This document shows positions 44,130 to 54,225 of a stretch of DNA of 64,000 bases, piece after piece. Position 1 is the stretch's first letter, and each line of letters opens with the position of its first letter. Made by a program: the position numbers and the translations under genes. The stretch covers positions 712,665 to 776,664 of the forward strand of contig NZ_PNXQ01000012.1 of the NCBI RefSeq assembly GCF_005217525.1, written 5' to 3'. The notes under the pieces were generated by a model. It did not search any database and had not been told where the DNA came from. It saw only the letters and a list, made by a program, of their open reading frames with translations. Origin of the DNA: Paenibacillus terrae (GTDB lineage Bacteria; Bacillota; Bacilli; Paenibacillales; Paenibacillaceae).

Positions 44130-44167
44130 ATCTGGGTATTGACTATCCCAGATGGGGGACATATAAT
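44130..44167 (+). promoter_or_regulatory. ilv-leu promoter with overlapping inverted repeat
   Basis: TTGACT (44139-44144), 17 bases, TATAAT (44162-44167). ATCTGGG (44130-44136) and CCCAGAT (44147-44153) are a perfect seven-base inverted repeat centred on the -35, so a protein bound there should block RNA polymerase. It does not match the CodY motif. Confidence 0.7.
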
Positions 44168-44173
44168 GTGTCT

Positions 44174-44540
44174 AAACATTTGAAAGAATGACATGAACTC
44201 AACGGCAATGAAAAGGACGAAGTGATTAGGGCTCTTTTGTTCAGAGAGTGAGGCATTAGCTGCAAGCTTCACCAAAATCCCTTTTTAACGAGCTCACCTT
44301 GGAGCTGTTTTCCTGAAAAGTATTTGGGCCCGATGATATTTAGCGGTGCGCTGAATCACCTATTAGGGAAAATCGTACGGTCTACGTTACAGACGCCAGA
44401 TATGGAGATCCTTTGTGATTTCTGTACCTGCCAAGGTTCGATATTGCGAAATATCGGGCAAATACGGGTGGTACCACGGAAGCTATAGCCTTTCGTCCCT
44501 CAGTAACAGCAAGTCTGTTCTAGGGATGGAAGGTTTTTTT
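44174..44540 (+). promoter_or_regulatory. T-box leader, leucine type, controlling ilv-leu
   Basis: A full T-box leader. Near 44240 the AGAGAG element follows stem I; the specifier loop has CTC (44293-44295) before ACCTTGGAGC. The T-box core GGTGGTACCACGG is at 44467-44479, then the terminator CCTTTCGTCCCT/AGGGATGGAAGG with seven T (44489-44540). The pheS T-box has its TTC codon in the same frame of reference (codon plus ten bases ending GGAGC), which supports CTC and thus tRNA-Leu sensing. Confidence 0.88.
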
Positions 44541-44589
44541 GTTTTTACAAATGTCAGATGTATGTAAATTTTGTAAAGGAGGATGACCA

Positions 44590-46335
44590 ATGAGTGCACA
44601 AATTCCTGAAGTTCGGTCAACCGATGAATTACGTGAAAAGTGGATGAAACCTGAAGTGATTACAGGTTCGGAAATTTTGCTCCGTAGCCTGTTGCTGGAG
44701 GGAGTAGATTGTGTCTTCGGATACCCCGGTGGTGCAGTGCTTTACATTTATGATGCCATGTACGGTTTTGAGGATTTTAAGCATGTCCTCACCCGTCACG
44801 AGCAGGGAGCCATTCATGCGGCAGATGGTTACGCACGTGCCAGTGGTAAAGTCGGCGTCTGTATCGCGACTTCCGGACCTGGAGCAACAAACCTGGTAAC
44901 CGGCATTGCGACGGCTTTTATGGATTCGGTGCCGTTAGTGGTCATCACAGGCAACGTTATATCCTCCCTGATCGGCACAGACGCTTTTCAGGAAGCTGAT
45001 ATCACGGGAATCACGATGCCGATTACGAAGCACAGCTATCTGGTAAGAGATGTAGAGGATCTGCCGCGAATCATCCATGAGGCGTTCCATATTGCCAACA
45101 CGGGCCGCAAGGGTCCGGTACTGATTGATATTCCGAAGGATATATCGGCAGCCCAAACGCTGTTTGTTCCACAAACGGGACCTGTGACCATGCGAGGCTA
45201 TAACCCGAAGGTATTGCCAAACAAAATTCAGCTAGACAAGCTGACTCACGCTATTTCTGAAGCGAAACGCCCATTTATTCTGGCAGGTGGCGGGGTTGTT
45301 TACTCCGGTGGGCATGAGGCACTTTACGAGTTTGTTCGCAAAACGGAAATTCCGATTACAACAACATTGCTGGGATTGGGAGGTTTCCCAAGTGGTCATG
45401 AACTGTGGACAGGAATGCCGGGGATGCACGGAACGTACACCTCCAATCAGGCGATTCAACAGTCGGATTTGCTAATCTGTATCGGTGCCCGCTTTGATGA
45501 CCGGGTGACAGGCAAGCTGGACGGCTTTGCTCCTCACGCCAAAATTGTCCATATTGATATCGATCCTGCCGAAATCGGCAAAAACGTACCGACAGATATT
45601 CCGATTGTAGGCGATGTGAAAGCGGTACTGGAGTTGCTGAATCAGGATGTGAAACGCGCGAATCGAGCGGATGCATGGAGAGCGCAAATTCAACAATGGA
45701 AAAATGAGAAGCCTTATTCTTATAAGGATTCGGATACAGTGCTTAAGCCACAATGGGTTGTCGAGCTGCTGGATGAAACGACCAAAGGCGGCGCAATCGT
45801 GACAACGGACGTGGGTCAGCATCAAATGTGGGCAGCGCAGTATTATAAATTCAATCAGCCGCGCTCATGGGTGACATCCGGTGGGCTGGGTACGATGGGA
45901 TTTGGTTTCCCTTCCGCGATTGGCGCTCAGATGGCGAATCCCGACAGACTGGTTATCTCGATTAACGGAGACGGCGGCATGCAGATGTGTTCGCAGGAGC
46001 TGGCCATTTGTGCAATCAATAACATCCCGGTCAAAATCGTAATCATCAACAATCAGGTGCTGGGGATGGTTCGACAATGGCAGGAATTGATCTATGACAA
46101 TCGCTATAGCCATATTGATCTGGCCGGAAGCCCAGATTTTGTGAAGCTGGCTGAGGCATACGGCGTAAAAGGACTGCGTGCTACGAATAAGGAAGAGGCA
46201 CGTCGGGCTTGGCAGGAGGCGCTTGATACACCCGGACCGGTCGTTGTCGAGTTTGTGGTCAGCAAGGAAGAGAATGTATATCCGATGGTGACGCAAGGTT
46301 CGACGATTGATCAAATGCTGATGGGGGACGAGTAA
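44590..46335 (+). CDS. ilvB: acetolactate synthase, large subunit
   Basis: A 581-residue thiamine-diphosphate enzyme that makes acetolactate or acetohydroxybutyrate, first common step to Val, Leu and Ile. The catalytic Glu lies in HEQGAIHAADGYARASGKVG, FAD-region phrases are FILAGGGVVYSG and CIGARFDDRVTGKL, and the ThDP motif is INGDGGMQMCSQELA...NNQVLGMVRQWQ. Length is normal. AAAGGAGGATG precedes the ATG. It is one base upstream of ilvN and controlled by the T-box. Confidence 0.97.
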   Translation: MSAQIPEVRSTDELREKWMKPEVITGSEILLRSLLLEGVDCVFGYPGGAVLYIYDAMYGFEDFKHVLTRHEQGAIHAADGYARASGKVGVCIATSGPGATNLVTGIATAFMDSVPLVVITGNVISSLIGTDAFQEADITGITMPITKHSYLVRDVEDLPRIIHEAFHIANTGRKGPVLIDIPKDISAAQTLFVPQTGPVTMRGYNPKVLPNKIQLDKLTHAISEAKRPFILAGGGVVYSGGHEALYEFVRKTEIPITTTLLGLGGFPSGHELWTGMPGMHGTYTSNQAIQQSDLLICIGARFDDRVTGKLDGFAPHAKIVHIDIDPAEIGKNVPTDIPIVGDVKAVLELLNQDVKRANRADAWRAQIQQWKNEKPYSYKDSDTVLKPQWVVELLDETTKGGAIVTTDVGQHQMWAAQYYKFNQPRSWVTSGGLGTMGFGFPSAIGAQMANPDRLVISINGDGGMQMCSQELAICAINNIPVKIVIINNQVLGMVRQWQELIYDNRYSHIDLAGSPDFVKLAEAYGVKGLRATNKEEARRAWQEALDTPGPVVVEFVVSKEENVYPMVTQGSTIDQMLMGDE

Positions 46336-46336
46336 A

Positions 46337-46822
46337 ATGACGATTAAAAATACCATTGCTGTACTGGTAAATGATCATCCCGGCGTTTTGCAGCGTGTGT
46401 CCGGCCTGTTCGGTCGCCGTGGTTTTAACATTGAGAGCATTACCGTGGGTCAATCGGAGGAAGTTGGATTATCCCGTATGGTCATTGTGACCATAGGAGA
46501 TAAGAACAATCTGGAGCAGATCGAGAAGCAGCTTTACAAGCTGGTTGATGTAATCAAGGTTATTGATCTTAGCTCCAAGCCGATGGTTGCACGGGAGTTG
46601 GCGATGATTAAGGTGAAAGCAGAACCGCCTCAGCGGCCAGAAATTATGGGTGTCGTGGAAACGTTCAGAGCAGCAGTAGTTGATGTTGGAACGACGAGTT
46701 TGATTGTTCAGGTCATTGGCGATACCGAAAAAATTGATGCCATGATCGAGTTGTTGAAGCCTTACGGTATTCGTGAGCTGACCCGAACCGGGGTTACGGC
46801 CATGATACGTGGCAATGCTTAA
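46337..46822 (+). CDS. ilvN: acetolactate synthase, small regulatory subunit
   Basis: A 161-residue subunit. Residues 1-75 are an ACT domain (TIAVLVNDHPGVLQRVSGLF, then GRRGFNIESITVGQSEE) that binds valine for feedback inhibition; the C-terminal half is the ALS_ss_C fold (RAAVVDVGTTSLIVQVIGDT). It activates IlvB. Starts one base after ilvB's stop, so translation is coupled. The gene is also called ilvH. Confidence 0.96.
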   Translation: MTIKNTIAVLVNDHPGVLQRVSGLFGRRGFNIESITVGQSEEVGLSRMVIVTIGDKNNLEQIEKQLYKLVDVIKVIDLSSKPMVARELAMIKVKAEPPQRPEIMGVVETFRAAVVDVGTTSLIVQVIGDTEKIDAMIELLKPYGIRELTRTGVTAMIRGNA

Positions 46823-46868
46823 TACGGAGCTTTAACGAATTACCGCTTATAGCGCATTACATCAATAA

Positions 46869-47978
<1,110 letters not shown>

Positions 47979-48029
47979 GATCTTTTTGTACAACGAGTTC
48001 GAAAAACATGATTCATTCATAATGTAATC

Positions 48030-48069
48030 TTACAATGCGGCCCTGCTTATTGCGTGAGCCGCATTGTAA
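48030..48069 (+). terminator. hairpin between ilvC and leuA
   Basis: TTACAATGCGGC (48030-48041) pairs perfectly with GCCGCATTGTAA (48058-48069), followed by TTTAAT. The weak T tract suggests partial termination that tunes leuA relative to ilvC. Confidence 0.5.
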
Positions 48070-48103
48070 TTTAATGCTTCTATCCTGAGGGAGGTGCGTT
48101 AGG

Positions 48104-49645
48104 TTGCGCAAAATATATATATTTGACACAACGTTGAGAGACGGAGAACAGTCACCTGGTGTGAACTTGAATACCCGTGAGAAAGTAGAGATCGCCCATC
48201 AGTTGGAGAAATTAGGTATTGACCGTATGGAAGCTGGATTCCCGGCTGCTTCACCGGGGGACTTGGCCGCTGTTAATGCGGTTGCCAAGGCTGTCAAAAA
48301 TTCAACGGTTATTGGTCTTTCACGAGCGAGGGAACAGGATATTGATGCAGTCCGCGAGGCACTTAAGGGAGCTCAGGACCCATGTATCCATATCTTTCTG
48401 GCAACCTCCCCCATTCACCGTCAGTATAAGCTGCGGATGGAGAAGGCACAGGTATTGGAAACCGCTCGTTCAGCCATTCGTTATGGGTTAAAATATTTGC
48501 CCAAGGTAGAGTTTTCCCTGGAGGATGCAGGTCGTACGGAGCTTGGTTTTGTGGTGGAAATGGTCACCATGGCTGTACAGGAAGGTGTGTCTGTCGTCAA
48601 TATTCCGGATACCGTGGGTTACTTGACACCTTATGAATACGGCAACATTTTCAAGCATGTTAAGGAGAATGTAGTTGGTGTGGAAAAGATTCAATTGAGC
48701 GCACATTGCCACAACGACCTGGGAATGGCTACGGCCAATACGCTGGCTGCGATCCTGAACGGGGCGGATCAGATTGAGGGCACCATTAACGGTATCGGTG
48801 AACGCGCCGGAAATACCGCCATTGAGGAAATCGCGATGGCGCTGGAGACGAGACAGGAATTTTTCCAGGCCAAAACGTCTCTGCAACTGTCCGAGATTGC
48901 ACGTACGAGCCGTATGGTCAGCCGTCTGACGGGTATGGTCGTGCCGGGCAACAAGGCGATTGTTGGAGCGAATGCTTTTGCGCATGAATCGGGTATTCAT
49001 CAGGATGGCATGTTGAAGGAAAAAACGACCTATGAAATCATGACGCCGGAAAGTATTGGTCTGAAGGAAAGCAAGCTGGTACTGGGCAAGCATTCCGGTC
49101 GCCATGCTTTCCGCGAACGCTTGATCGAGCTGGGCTACGAATTGAGCGAAGAGGAGCTGAACCGCTCCTTCGGACAGTTCAAGGATTTGGCTGACAGGAA
49201 GAAAGAAGTATCGGATGATGATATTCTGGCGCTGCTGGAAGAAAAACTGGCCGATTCACCAGAAGTTTTCAAGCTGGAAACGATTTTTGTAACCTATGGC
49301 AACGAGGCTACACCTTCCGCCAAGGTACGTCTGGTTACAGACGAAGGTCAGGTTATTGAGACGGAAGCTGAAGGGAACGGTTCGGTCGATGCGATTTACA
49401 ATGCGATTGACCAAGCCAGCAGTGAGACAGTCGTTCTTTCGGATTACTCGATCAAGTCTGTTACCCAAGGTAAGGATGCTCTGGGTGAAGTGCATGTCGT
49501 GTTGACCCAAAACGATCTATCTGTACAGGGACGTGGGGTAAGCACTGACATTCTGGAAGCAAGCGCCCGTGCTTATGTGGATGCATTAAATGGCTTGATC
49601 GACAAGCGTAAAACCTACAGCAATCGTGTAGATTACAAGTCCTAA
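48104..49645 (+). CDS. leuA: 2-isopropylmalate synthase
   Basis: A 513-residue enzyme that condenses 2-ketoisovalerate with acetyl-CoA, the first leucine-specific step. The N-terminal TIM barrel begins IYIFDTTLRDGEQSPGVNLN, with metal-binding HCHNDLGMATANTL (H-x-H) and GTINGIGERAGNTAIEEI. The C-terminal LeuA dimer domain (FKLETIFVTYGNEATPSAKV) gives leucine feedback inhibition. The start is TTG, with GAGGGAGGTGCG upstream. Confidence 0.96.
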   Translation: MRKIYIFDTTLRDGEQSPGVNLNTREKVEIAHQLEKLGIDRMEAGFPAASPGDLAAVNAVAKAVKNSTVIGLSRAREQDIDAVREALKGAQDPCIHIFLATSPIHRQYKLRMEKAQVLETARSAIRYGLKYLPKVEFSLEDAGRTELGFVVEMVTMAVQEGVSVVNIPDTVGYLTPYEYGNIFKHVKENVVGVEKIQLSAHCHNDLGMATANTLAAILNGADQIEGTINGIGERAGNTAIEEIAMALETRQEFFQAKTSLQLSEIARTSRMVSRLTGMVVPGNKAIVGANAFAHESGIHQDGMLKEKTTYEIMTPESIGLKESKLVLGKHSGRHAFRERLIELGYELSEEELNRSFGQFKDLADRKKEVSDDDILALLEEKLADSPEVFKLETIFVTYGNEATPSAKVRLVTDEGQVIETEAEGNGSVDAIYNAIDQASSETVVLSDYSIKSVTQGKDALGEVHVVLTQNDLSVQGRGVSTDILEASARAYVDALNGLIDKRKTYSNRVDYKS

Positions 49646-49675
49646 TGGCTGTGATTCAAGCAAATTTGGAGTTTA

Positions 49676-49703
49676 CAGGATCGGGTATTTCCGGTCCTGT
49701 TTT
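49676..49703 (+). terminator. hairpin between leuA and leuB
   Basis: CAGGATCGG (49676-49684) pairs with CCGGTCCTG (49691-49699, one G-T), followed by TTTTG. Probably a partial terminator or processing site within the operon. Confidence 0.45.
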
Positions 49704-49849
49704 GCTTTGTCTTACTACAGATTTTTAACTTATAGGCTAAGCCTATTAATTGATAGATTCTATATCTTGGTCAAAGCCCTGCCATGTATGTTACAAAGAA
49801 GGTATAAATAATACGCCCGTAAGGCTGTAAAACAAGAGGAGTGTACGTG

Positions 49850-50926
49850 ATGGCAGACGTGAAAAAGATTGCGGTAATAGCTGGGGACGGAATTGGACCG
49901 GAAGTGGTGGCTGAGGCAGAGAAAATTTTGAAGCGTACGGAGGAAGTGTTTGGCCATTCTTTTGAAACGGAGCATGCACTGTTCGGTGGAATTGCGATTG
50001 ATGAGAAGGGTACACCGTTGCCCCAAGAAACGCTGGCTGTCTGCCAATCTGCAGATGCCGTACTGTTGGGAGCCGTAGGTGGTCCCAAGTGGGATAATAA
50101 TCCGAAGGAGCTTCGCCCTGAAACAGGACTGCTAGGTATACGCAAAGAGCTAGGCCTGTTCTCGAATCTTCGTCCGGCTGTCGTCTTCGACTGTCTCAAG
50201 GACGCTTCGACACTGAAGCCTGAAGTGCTGGAAGGAACGGATCTGATCGTTGTGCGCGAGCTGACAGGCGGCATTTACTTCGGTGAGAAGTTCAGACGTG
50301 AAAGTCCTCAGGGTGAGGAAGCTGTCGATACATGCGCATATAATGTAACGGAAGTGGAGCGTATTGTTCGCCAATCTTTCGAGATTGCACAAAAGCGTCG
50401 CAAAAAGCTCGCATCGGTGGACAAGGCCAACGTGCTGGAAACTTCCCGTTTGTGGCGTGAAGTGGTTAACCGGGTCGCAGTAGACTATCCGGATGTTGAG
50501 CTGGAGCATGTGCTGGTTGATAACTGCGCAATGCAATTGCTGCGTCGGCCGTCCAGCTTTGACGTCATCGTGACGGAAAATATGTTCGGCGATATCCTTA
50601 GTGACGAAGCGGCTATGCTGACCGGATCCATCGGTATGCTGTCCTCCGCTTCTCTCGGGGAAGGCAGCTTCGGTCTGTACGAGCCGGTACACGGCTCGGC
50701 ACCTGACATTGCAGGTCAAGGACTGGCCAATCCGATTGCAACAATCTTGTCCGTTGCTTTAATGTTCCGAATGACTTTCGGATATGAGAAAGCTGCTGAT
50801 GCCATTGAGAAGGCGGTAGCTGAGGTACTGGATGCTGGACATCGTACAGCCGATATCGCGGTAGATAAATCCAAGGCTATCTCGACAACTCGTATGGGTG
50901 ATCTGATCGCAGCAGCTATTCGATAA
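49850..50926 (+). CDS. leuB: 3-isopropylmalate dehydrogenase
   Basis: A 358-residue NAD-dependent enzyme that oxidises and decarboxylates 3-isopropylmalate. Signatures: [51 protein letters not shown] (substrate arginines), [25 protein letters not shown], and [18 protein letters not shown] with [24 protein letters not shown] lies before the ATG at 49850, three codons inside the longest frame. leuC, leuD and ilvD are not in this window. Confidence 0.97.
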   Translation: MADVKKIAVIAGDGIGPEVVAEAEKILKRTEEVFGHSFETEHALFGGIAIDEKGTPLPQETLAVCQSADAVLLGAVGGPKWDNNPKELRPETGLLGIRKELGLFSNLRPAVVFDCLKDASTLKPEVLEGTDLIVVRELTGGIYFGEKFRRESPQGEEAVDTCAYNVTEVERIVRQSFEIAQKRRKKLASVDKANVLETSRLWREVVNRVAVDYPDVELEHVLVDNCAMQLLRRPSSFDVIVTENMFGDILSDEAAMLTGSIGMLSSASLGEGSFGLYEPVHGSAPDIAGQGLANPIATILSVALMFRMTFGYEKAADAIEKAVAEVLDAGHRTADIAVDKSKAISTTRMGDLIAAAIR

Positions 50927-50980
50927 AAGCTTGGAGGCTTTCTTGAAACAAGGTAGCTGATGATACAGCAAGTGCATGAT

Positions 50981-51012
50981 ACAGCAGCTCCTGAGCAATC
51001 AGGGGCTGCTGT
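50981..51012 (+). terminator. terminator-like hairpin after leuB
   Basis: ACAGCAGCTCCTGA (50981-50994) pairs with TCAGGGGCTGCTGT (50999-51012, one mismatch) around GCAA, then TATATC. The long stem with a poor T tract makes it moderate. Confidence 0.6.
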
Positions 51013-51072
51013 TATATCTGGAAGGGTGCAGCCTGGTGAATGTGTATAAATTGTGAATTTTTAGAATCTAGT

Positions 51073-51141
51073 TTAAAATAATTCTAAAAAAGTAATGGTT
51101 ACAATATTGACTTTGATTTCTGCGAATGATAACATTTATCA
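51073..51141 (+). promoter_or_regulatory. peroxiredoxin promoter with PerR-like and Fur-like boxes
   Basis: TTAAAATAATTCTAA (51073-51087) matches the PerR box TTATAATNATTATAA at 13 of 15 positions. The promoter is TTGACT (51107-51112), 17 bases, TAACAT (51130-51135). TGATAACATTTATCA (51127-51141) matches the Fur box at 13 of 15 and covers the -10. Peroxide and iron control of the downstream gene is therefore likely, by pattern only. Confidence 0.6.
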
Positions 51142-51227
51142 AGTAGGTTGCTTTAATACAATACAGATGATTGAGGAAAACACATTTGATGTTTTTCTTA
51201 CATATTTTAAAAGGAGGATTTCATATT

Positions 51228-51767
51228 ATGGCAGAAAGATTGGTAGGAAGACCCGCACCTGATTTTGCATTGGAAACAGTGACTGGGGACGGTCAAGAAT
51301 TTGGTTCGGTGAAGCTTTCCGATTACCGTGGCAAATGGCTCGTATTCTTTTTCTATCCACTGGATTTCACTTTTGTGTGCCCAACAGAAATCACAGCATT
51401 GAGCGATGCTGCTGACCAATTTAAAGAGCTGGATACTGAAATTCTGGGTATCAGTGTAGACTCTGTACACAGCCACAAAGCATGGATCAATACAGCTAAA
51501 GAAAACAACGGATTGGGCAAACTGAACTTCCCGTTGGCTTCTGATATCACGAAAAAAACAGCAAGCGATTATGGCGTTCTGATCGAAGAAGAAGGAGTTG
51601 CATTGCGCGGCTTGTTCATCATTGATCCTGAAGGAGAATTGAAATACCAAGTGGTTAACCACAACGACGTAGGTCGTAGTGTAGAAGAAACATTGCGTGT
51701 ACTGCAAGCTTTGCAATCTGGCGGCTTGTGCGCAATGAACTGGAAACCAGGCGACAAAAACCTGTAA
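51228..51767 (+). CDS. 2-Cys peroxiredoxin (AhpC/YkuU type)
   Basis: A 179-residue thiol peroxidase. The peroxidatic Cys51 is in FYPLDFTFVCPTEIT, and the resolving Cys168 in GGLCAMNWKPGDKN, as in typical 2-Cys enzymes. It reduces hydrogen peroxide and alkyl peroxides in the cytosol with a thioredoxin-like donor; no ahpF lies next to it, so it resembles YkuU rather than the AhpCF pair. AAAAGGAGGATT precedes the ATG at 51228. Confidence 0.92.
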   Translation: MAERLVGRPAPDFALETVTGDGQEFGSVKLSDYRGKWLVFFFYPLDFTFVCPTEITALSDAADQFKELDTEILGISVDSVHSHKAWINTAKENNGLGKLNFPLASDITKKTASDYGVLIEEEGVALRGLFIIDPEGELKYQVVNHNDVGRSVEETLRVLQALQSGGLCAMNWKPGDKNL

Positions 51768-51800
51768 TACAAACTTAGAAGAAGTTGAACATTAAACTTG

Positions 51801-51842
51801 CAAGCCCCCAACAAGCGGTTTTTTACCGACATTGGGGGCTTG
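51801..51842 (+). terminator. hairpin after the peroxiredoxin gene
   Basis: CAAGCCCCCAA (51801-51811) pairs perfectly with TTGGGGGCTTG (51832-51842). The T tract is broken (CTTGCC). Confidence 0.6.
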
Positions 51843-52031
51843 CTTGCCTATGTTATGCAGGGAAAGATTTTATAATAATGTGTGTTTGAATTGAACAGTA
51901 CAGGGTGAAATAAGAAATAATTGTGGAAATGTTACTGTGTTTTGGAGGAATTTCAGCTGGTGAAAGCGAATAAGGTAACATAGAGGATACACAAGGCGGA
52001 ACAGGTTTTGTTCAGAGGAGGCTGAGCCCGG

Positions 52032-52448
52032 ATGAGTTATTGCTGTGGAGCAAGCATGGTAGGAACCAAGGGAACGCTGAAGCATTACCGCACCCAAGTT
52101 CATAATGTTCCTTTGCTGTTTTGCCCGGTATGTCGTCGCATTGAGGTTCATTATAAAGTCGAGAATGAGTATGAAATTTTGGCGGAGTATGCACATGGAG
52201 ACGGGGCAAGCGAGATTGATTTTCAGGATTACGTCATGGAAGATGATGATACGATATTTGAGAATTGTGTGAATCGAGAGAGTGAGGATGAGTTTGAAAT
52301 TTTGAAGCGCCAAATTGACATGTCTCTGGATTTATTGATGGTAGCAAAACAGATGAACGATGAAAAATGGCAGGGGGAGCTCAAGAGAAGACTGGCTGTT
52401 ATGAGCCAGAGACGCTCTCGGCTTCAGCATAATAAGAGCGGCAGTTGA
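52032..52448 (+). CDS. small zinc-ribbon-like protein
   Basis: A 138-residue protein. Cys4-Cys5 in SYCCGASMVG and the FCPVCRR pair (Cys31, Cys34) could bind one zinc, as in YgiT-type zinc fingers. A very acidic middle part (YVMEDDDTIFENCVNRESED) is followed by helices with KRQIDMSLDLLMVAKQMNDE. No DNA-binding helix-turn-helix is visible. GAGGAGGCTG lies before the ATG. Unknown role; a single gene between hairpins. Confidence 0.6.
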   Translation: MSYCCGASMVGTKGTLKHYRTQVHNVPLLFCPVCRRIEVHYKVENEYEILAEYAHGDGASEIDFQDYVMEDDDTIFENCVNRESEDEFEILKRQIDMSLDLLMVAKQMNDEKWQGELKRRLAVMSQRRSRLQHNKSGS

Positions 52449-52451
52449 CAT

Positions 52452-52502
52452 CCTACACACCAAAGAAGCTCTCACACCTGGAGAGCTTCTTTGGTGTGTA
52501 GG
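52452..52502 (+). terminator. 22-pair perfect hairpin
   Basis: CCTACACACCAAAGAAGCTC (continuing TC) pairs without mismatch with GAGAGCTTCTTTGGTGTGTA (continuing GG) around a seven-base ACACCTG loop. It starts four bases after the zinc-ribbon gene's stop. No T run follows, so it is unusual for a simple terminator. Confidence 0.6.
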
Positions 52503-52585
52503 GCGCTTATTCCTAACTTATTGTTTGGTTTTTAGTAATGTTGCGCAGATATTATGACGAAAGAAAACAGGATAAAAATGTGAAT

Positions 52586-52592
52586 TCGACAC
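52586..52592. promoter_or_regulatory. Spo0A-box-like heptamer
   Basis: TTCGACA is the exact reverse complement of the 0A box TGTCGAA. It lies 20 bases before a possible -35 (TTGACT, 52613-52618; -10 TATCAT 18 bases further) of the sensor kinase gene. A seven-base match alone occurs by chance fairly often. Confidence 0.35.
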
Positions 52593-52707
52593 TTTTTCCG
52601 ATTGACTGGAATCCTAAGTCTTGTCTATCATAAAATTAGACTCTCAATTGGAAAGAGATGACCGGGTTTTTGAAGCTGTTTTCTAACCGTTGAAGGGTAG
52701 TCGATAG

Positions 52708-53892
52708 ATGATGTCTTTCTCTTCTTCAAAAAATGTTAAGCGTCCGATACGGCCAGTTTATCATTCCGAAACAAGGGGGAAGCCTGGCATGATCAGTGAA
52801 TTCCAAGAAGCCTTGCTTGATACCGTGGGAGCTTGCCCTCCCACACAGATCGCCAATAACAAGTATGAAAATGTGCTGGAGAACCTGGATAGTGGTATCA
52901 TGCTGTTTGACAGTGACGGGGTACTGACCTTTATTAACGTGCAAATGGCCAAACTGCTGGAACTGCCGCGTAGTTCGCTGGCAGGTCGCAACTTGATGCA
53001 AATTTTGCATCATCCCGAGTTAAGCCGATTTAAGAAGAAGAAAATTATGCGGATATACAAAGAGACCATCTTTCATAGAAAGCGCTATCATGAATTGATT
53101 GATGAGTATGGTCGTCATTGGTTGATTACGGTAACCTATGGGGATCAGATGGATGGCGATTTTTTGTTCAGTGTCAAGGATGTGTCGGATTATAAGCAAA
53201 TTGAGCAGACGGCGTATCAAAATGACAAGCTTGCGATGTTAGGACGCATTTCCGCCTCGATTGCTCATGAAATCCGTAACCCGCTTACTGCCATTCGGGG
53301 CTTTATTCAATTACTGCGGCCGCATCTGGTGGAACTGGGAAGAGATGAGTATGCTCGTATAATTTTGACAGAGATAGATCGCGCGAACGACATTATTTAT
53401 GAGTTTCTGAATTCGTCCAAGCCTTCAGCTCCGCAAAAAACGGCTGTACCTGTGATGGGTCTGTTGAAAGAGGTTGTGATGCTGACCGAAAGCGAGGCGC
53501 TGATGAAGGGTTGCCAGATCGCACTGGATGAAAATAGCACGCTCATGAAGGTTTCCATTGATGTAAAGCAGATTAAGCAGGTCATTCTCAATATGATCAA
53601 AAATGCAATGGATGCCATCGAGGAGATCAGAGAGGACCGTGAAGGATGCATTGATATCCATACGGTGCTGGAGGGCTCGTATGTCCATATTTGCATTGAA
53701 GATAATGGTTTGGGGATGGACCACAATACATTATCACGTTTATTTGATCCATTTTTTACAACAAAAGAAAGCGGTACCGGCTTGGGACTGGCAGTGAGCT
53801 ACCGGATCATCAAAAATCACGGAGGCTTTATTCATGTAGACAGTGCACATGGAAAGGGGACACAGTTTAAAATCACGCTTCCTGTAGTTTAG
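52708..53892 (+). CDS. PAS-domain sensor histidine kinase
   Basis: A 394-residue soluble kinase. PAS domain about residues 50-165 (NVLENLDSGIMLFDSDGVLT...); HisKA with phospho-acceptor His187 in ASIAHEIRNPLTAIRGFIQL; HATPase with N-box VILNMIKNAMDAIEE, G1 IEDNGLGMD and G2 SGTGLGLAVSYRII. No membrane helix and no partner response regulator nearby: this orphan layout resembles the sporulation kinases (KinA/KinE type) that feed Spo0F. The start may instead be ATG 52789, which has a better site (AAGGGGGA). Confidence 0.88.
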   Translation: MMSFSSSKNVKRPIRPVYHSETRGKPGMISEFQEALLDTVGACPPTQIANNKYENVLENLDSGIMLFDSDGVLTFINVQMAKLLELPRSSLAGRNLMQILHHPELSRFKKKKIMRIYKETIFHRKRYHELIDEYGRHWLITVTYGDQMDGDFLFSVKDVSDYKQIEQTAYQNDKLAMLGRISASIAHEIRNPLTAIRGFIQLLRPHLVELGRDEYARIILTEIDRANDIIYEFLNSSKPSAPQKTAVPVMGLLKEVVMLTESEALMKGCQIALDENSTLMKVSIDVKQIKQVILNMIKNAMDAIEEIREDREGCIDIHTVLEGSYVHICIEDNGLGMDHNTLSRLFDPFFTTKESGTGLGLAVSYRIIKNHGGFIHVDSAHGKGTQFKITLPVV

Positions 53893-53983
53893 ACTTTTGG
53901 ACCTTTCACAAAAGGGAGGCGCTAAGTACTCATTCTTTTGTGTTCTACAGCTAGGTATCATTCATTTGAAAAAGACTGGATAG

Positions 53984-54016
53984 AGCGCAGGATCTGAAAA
54001 GATGATGCGCTTTTTT
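53984..54016 (+). terminator. terminator after the sensor kinase
   Basis: AGCGCA (53984-53989) pairs with TGCGCT (54006-54011) and six T follow. The remaining 54017-54225 is AT-rich and shows no gene. Confidence 0.6.
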
Positions 54017-54225
54017 GGTGCTGTAAGCTTATTTATTTGCGTAAATATGAAAATGAAATAATGAATATAAGACTAAAAAATGATTCACCTTTCACAGATT
54101 AAATGTTATTATGTACCAGAATCCATATTTATTTTTGATACTATAGACTTAAAAAACGGCTTCCAAAGCTGTCAAACGTCTTAGATGATCGGAATTTCCG
54201 ATACGCAGGGGGCTGAAGAGGCTGA

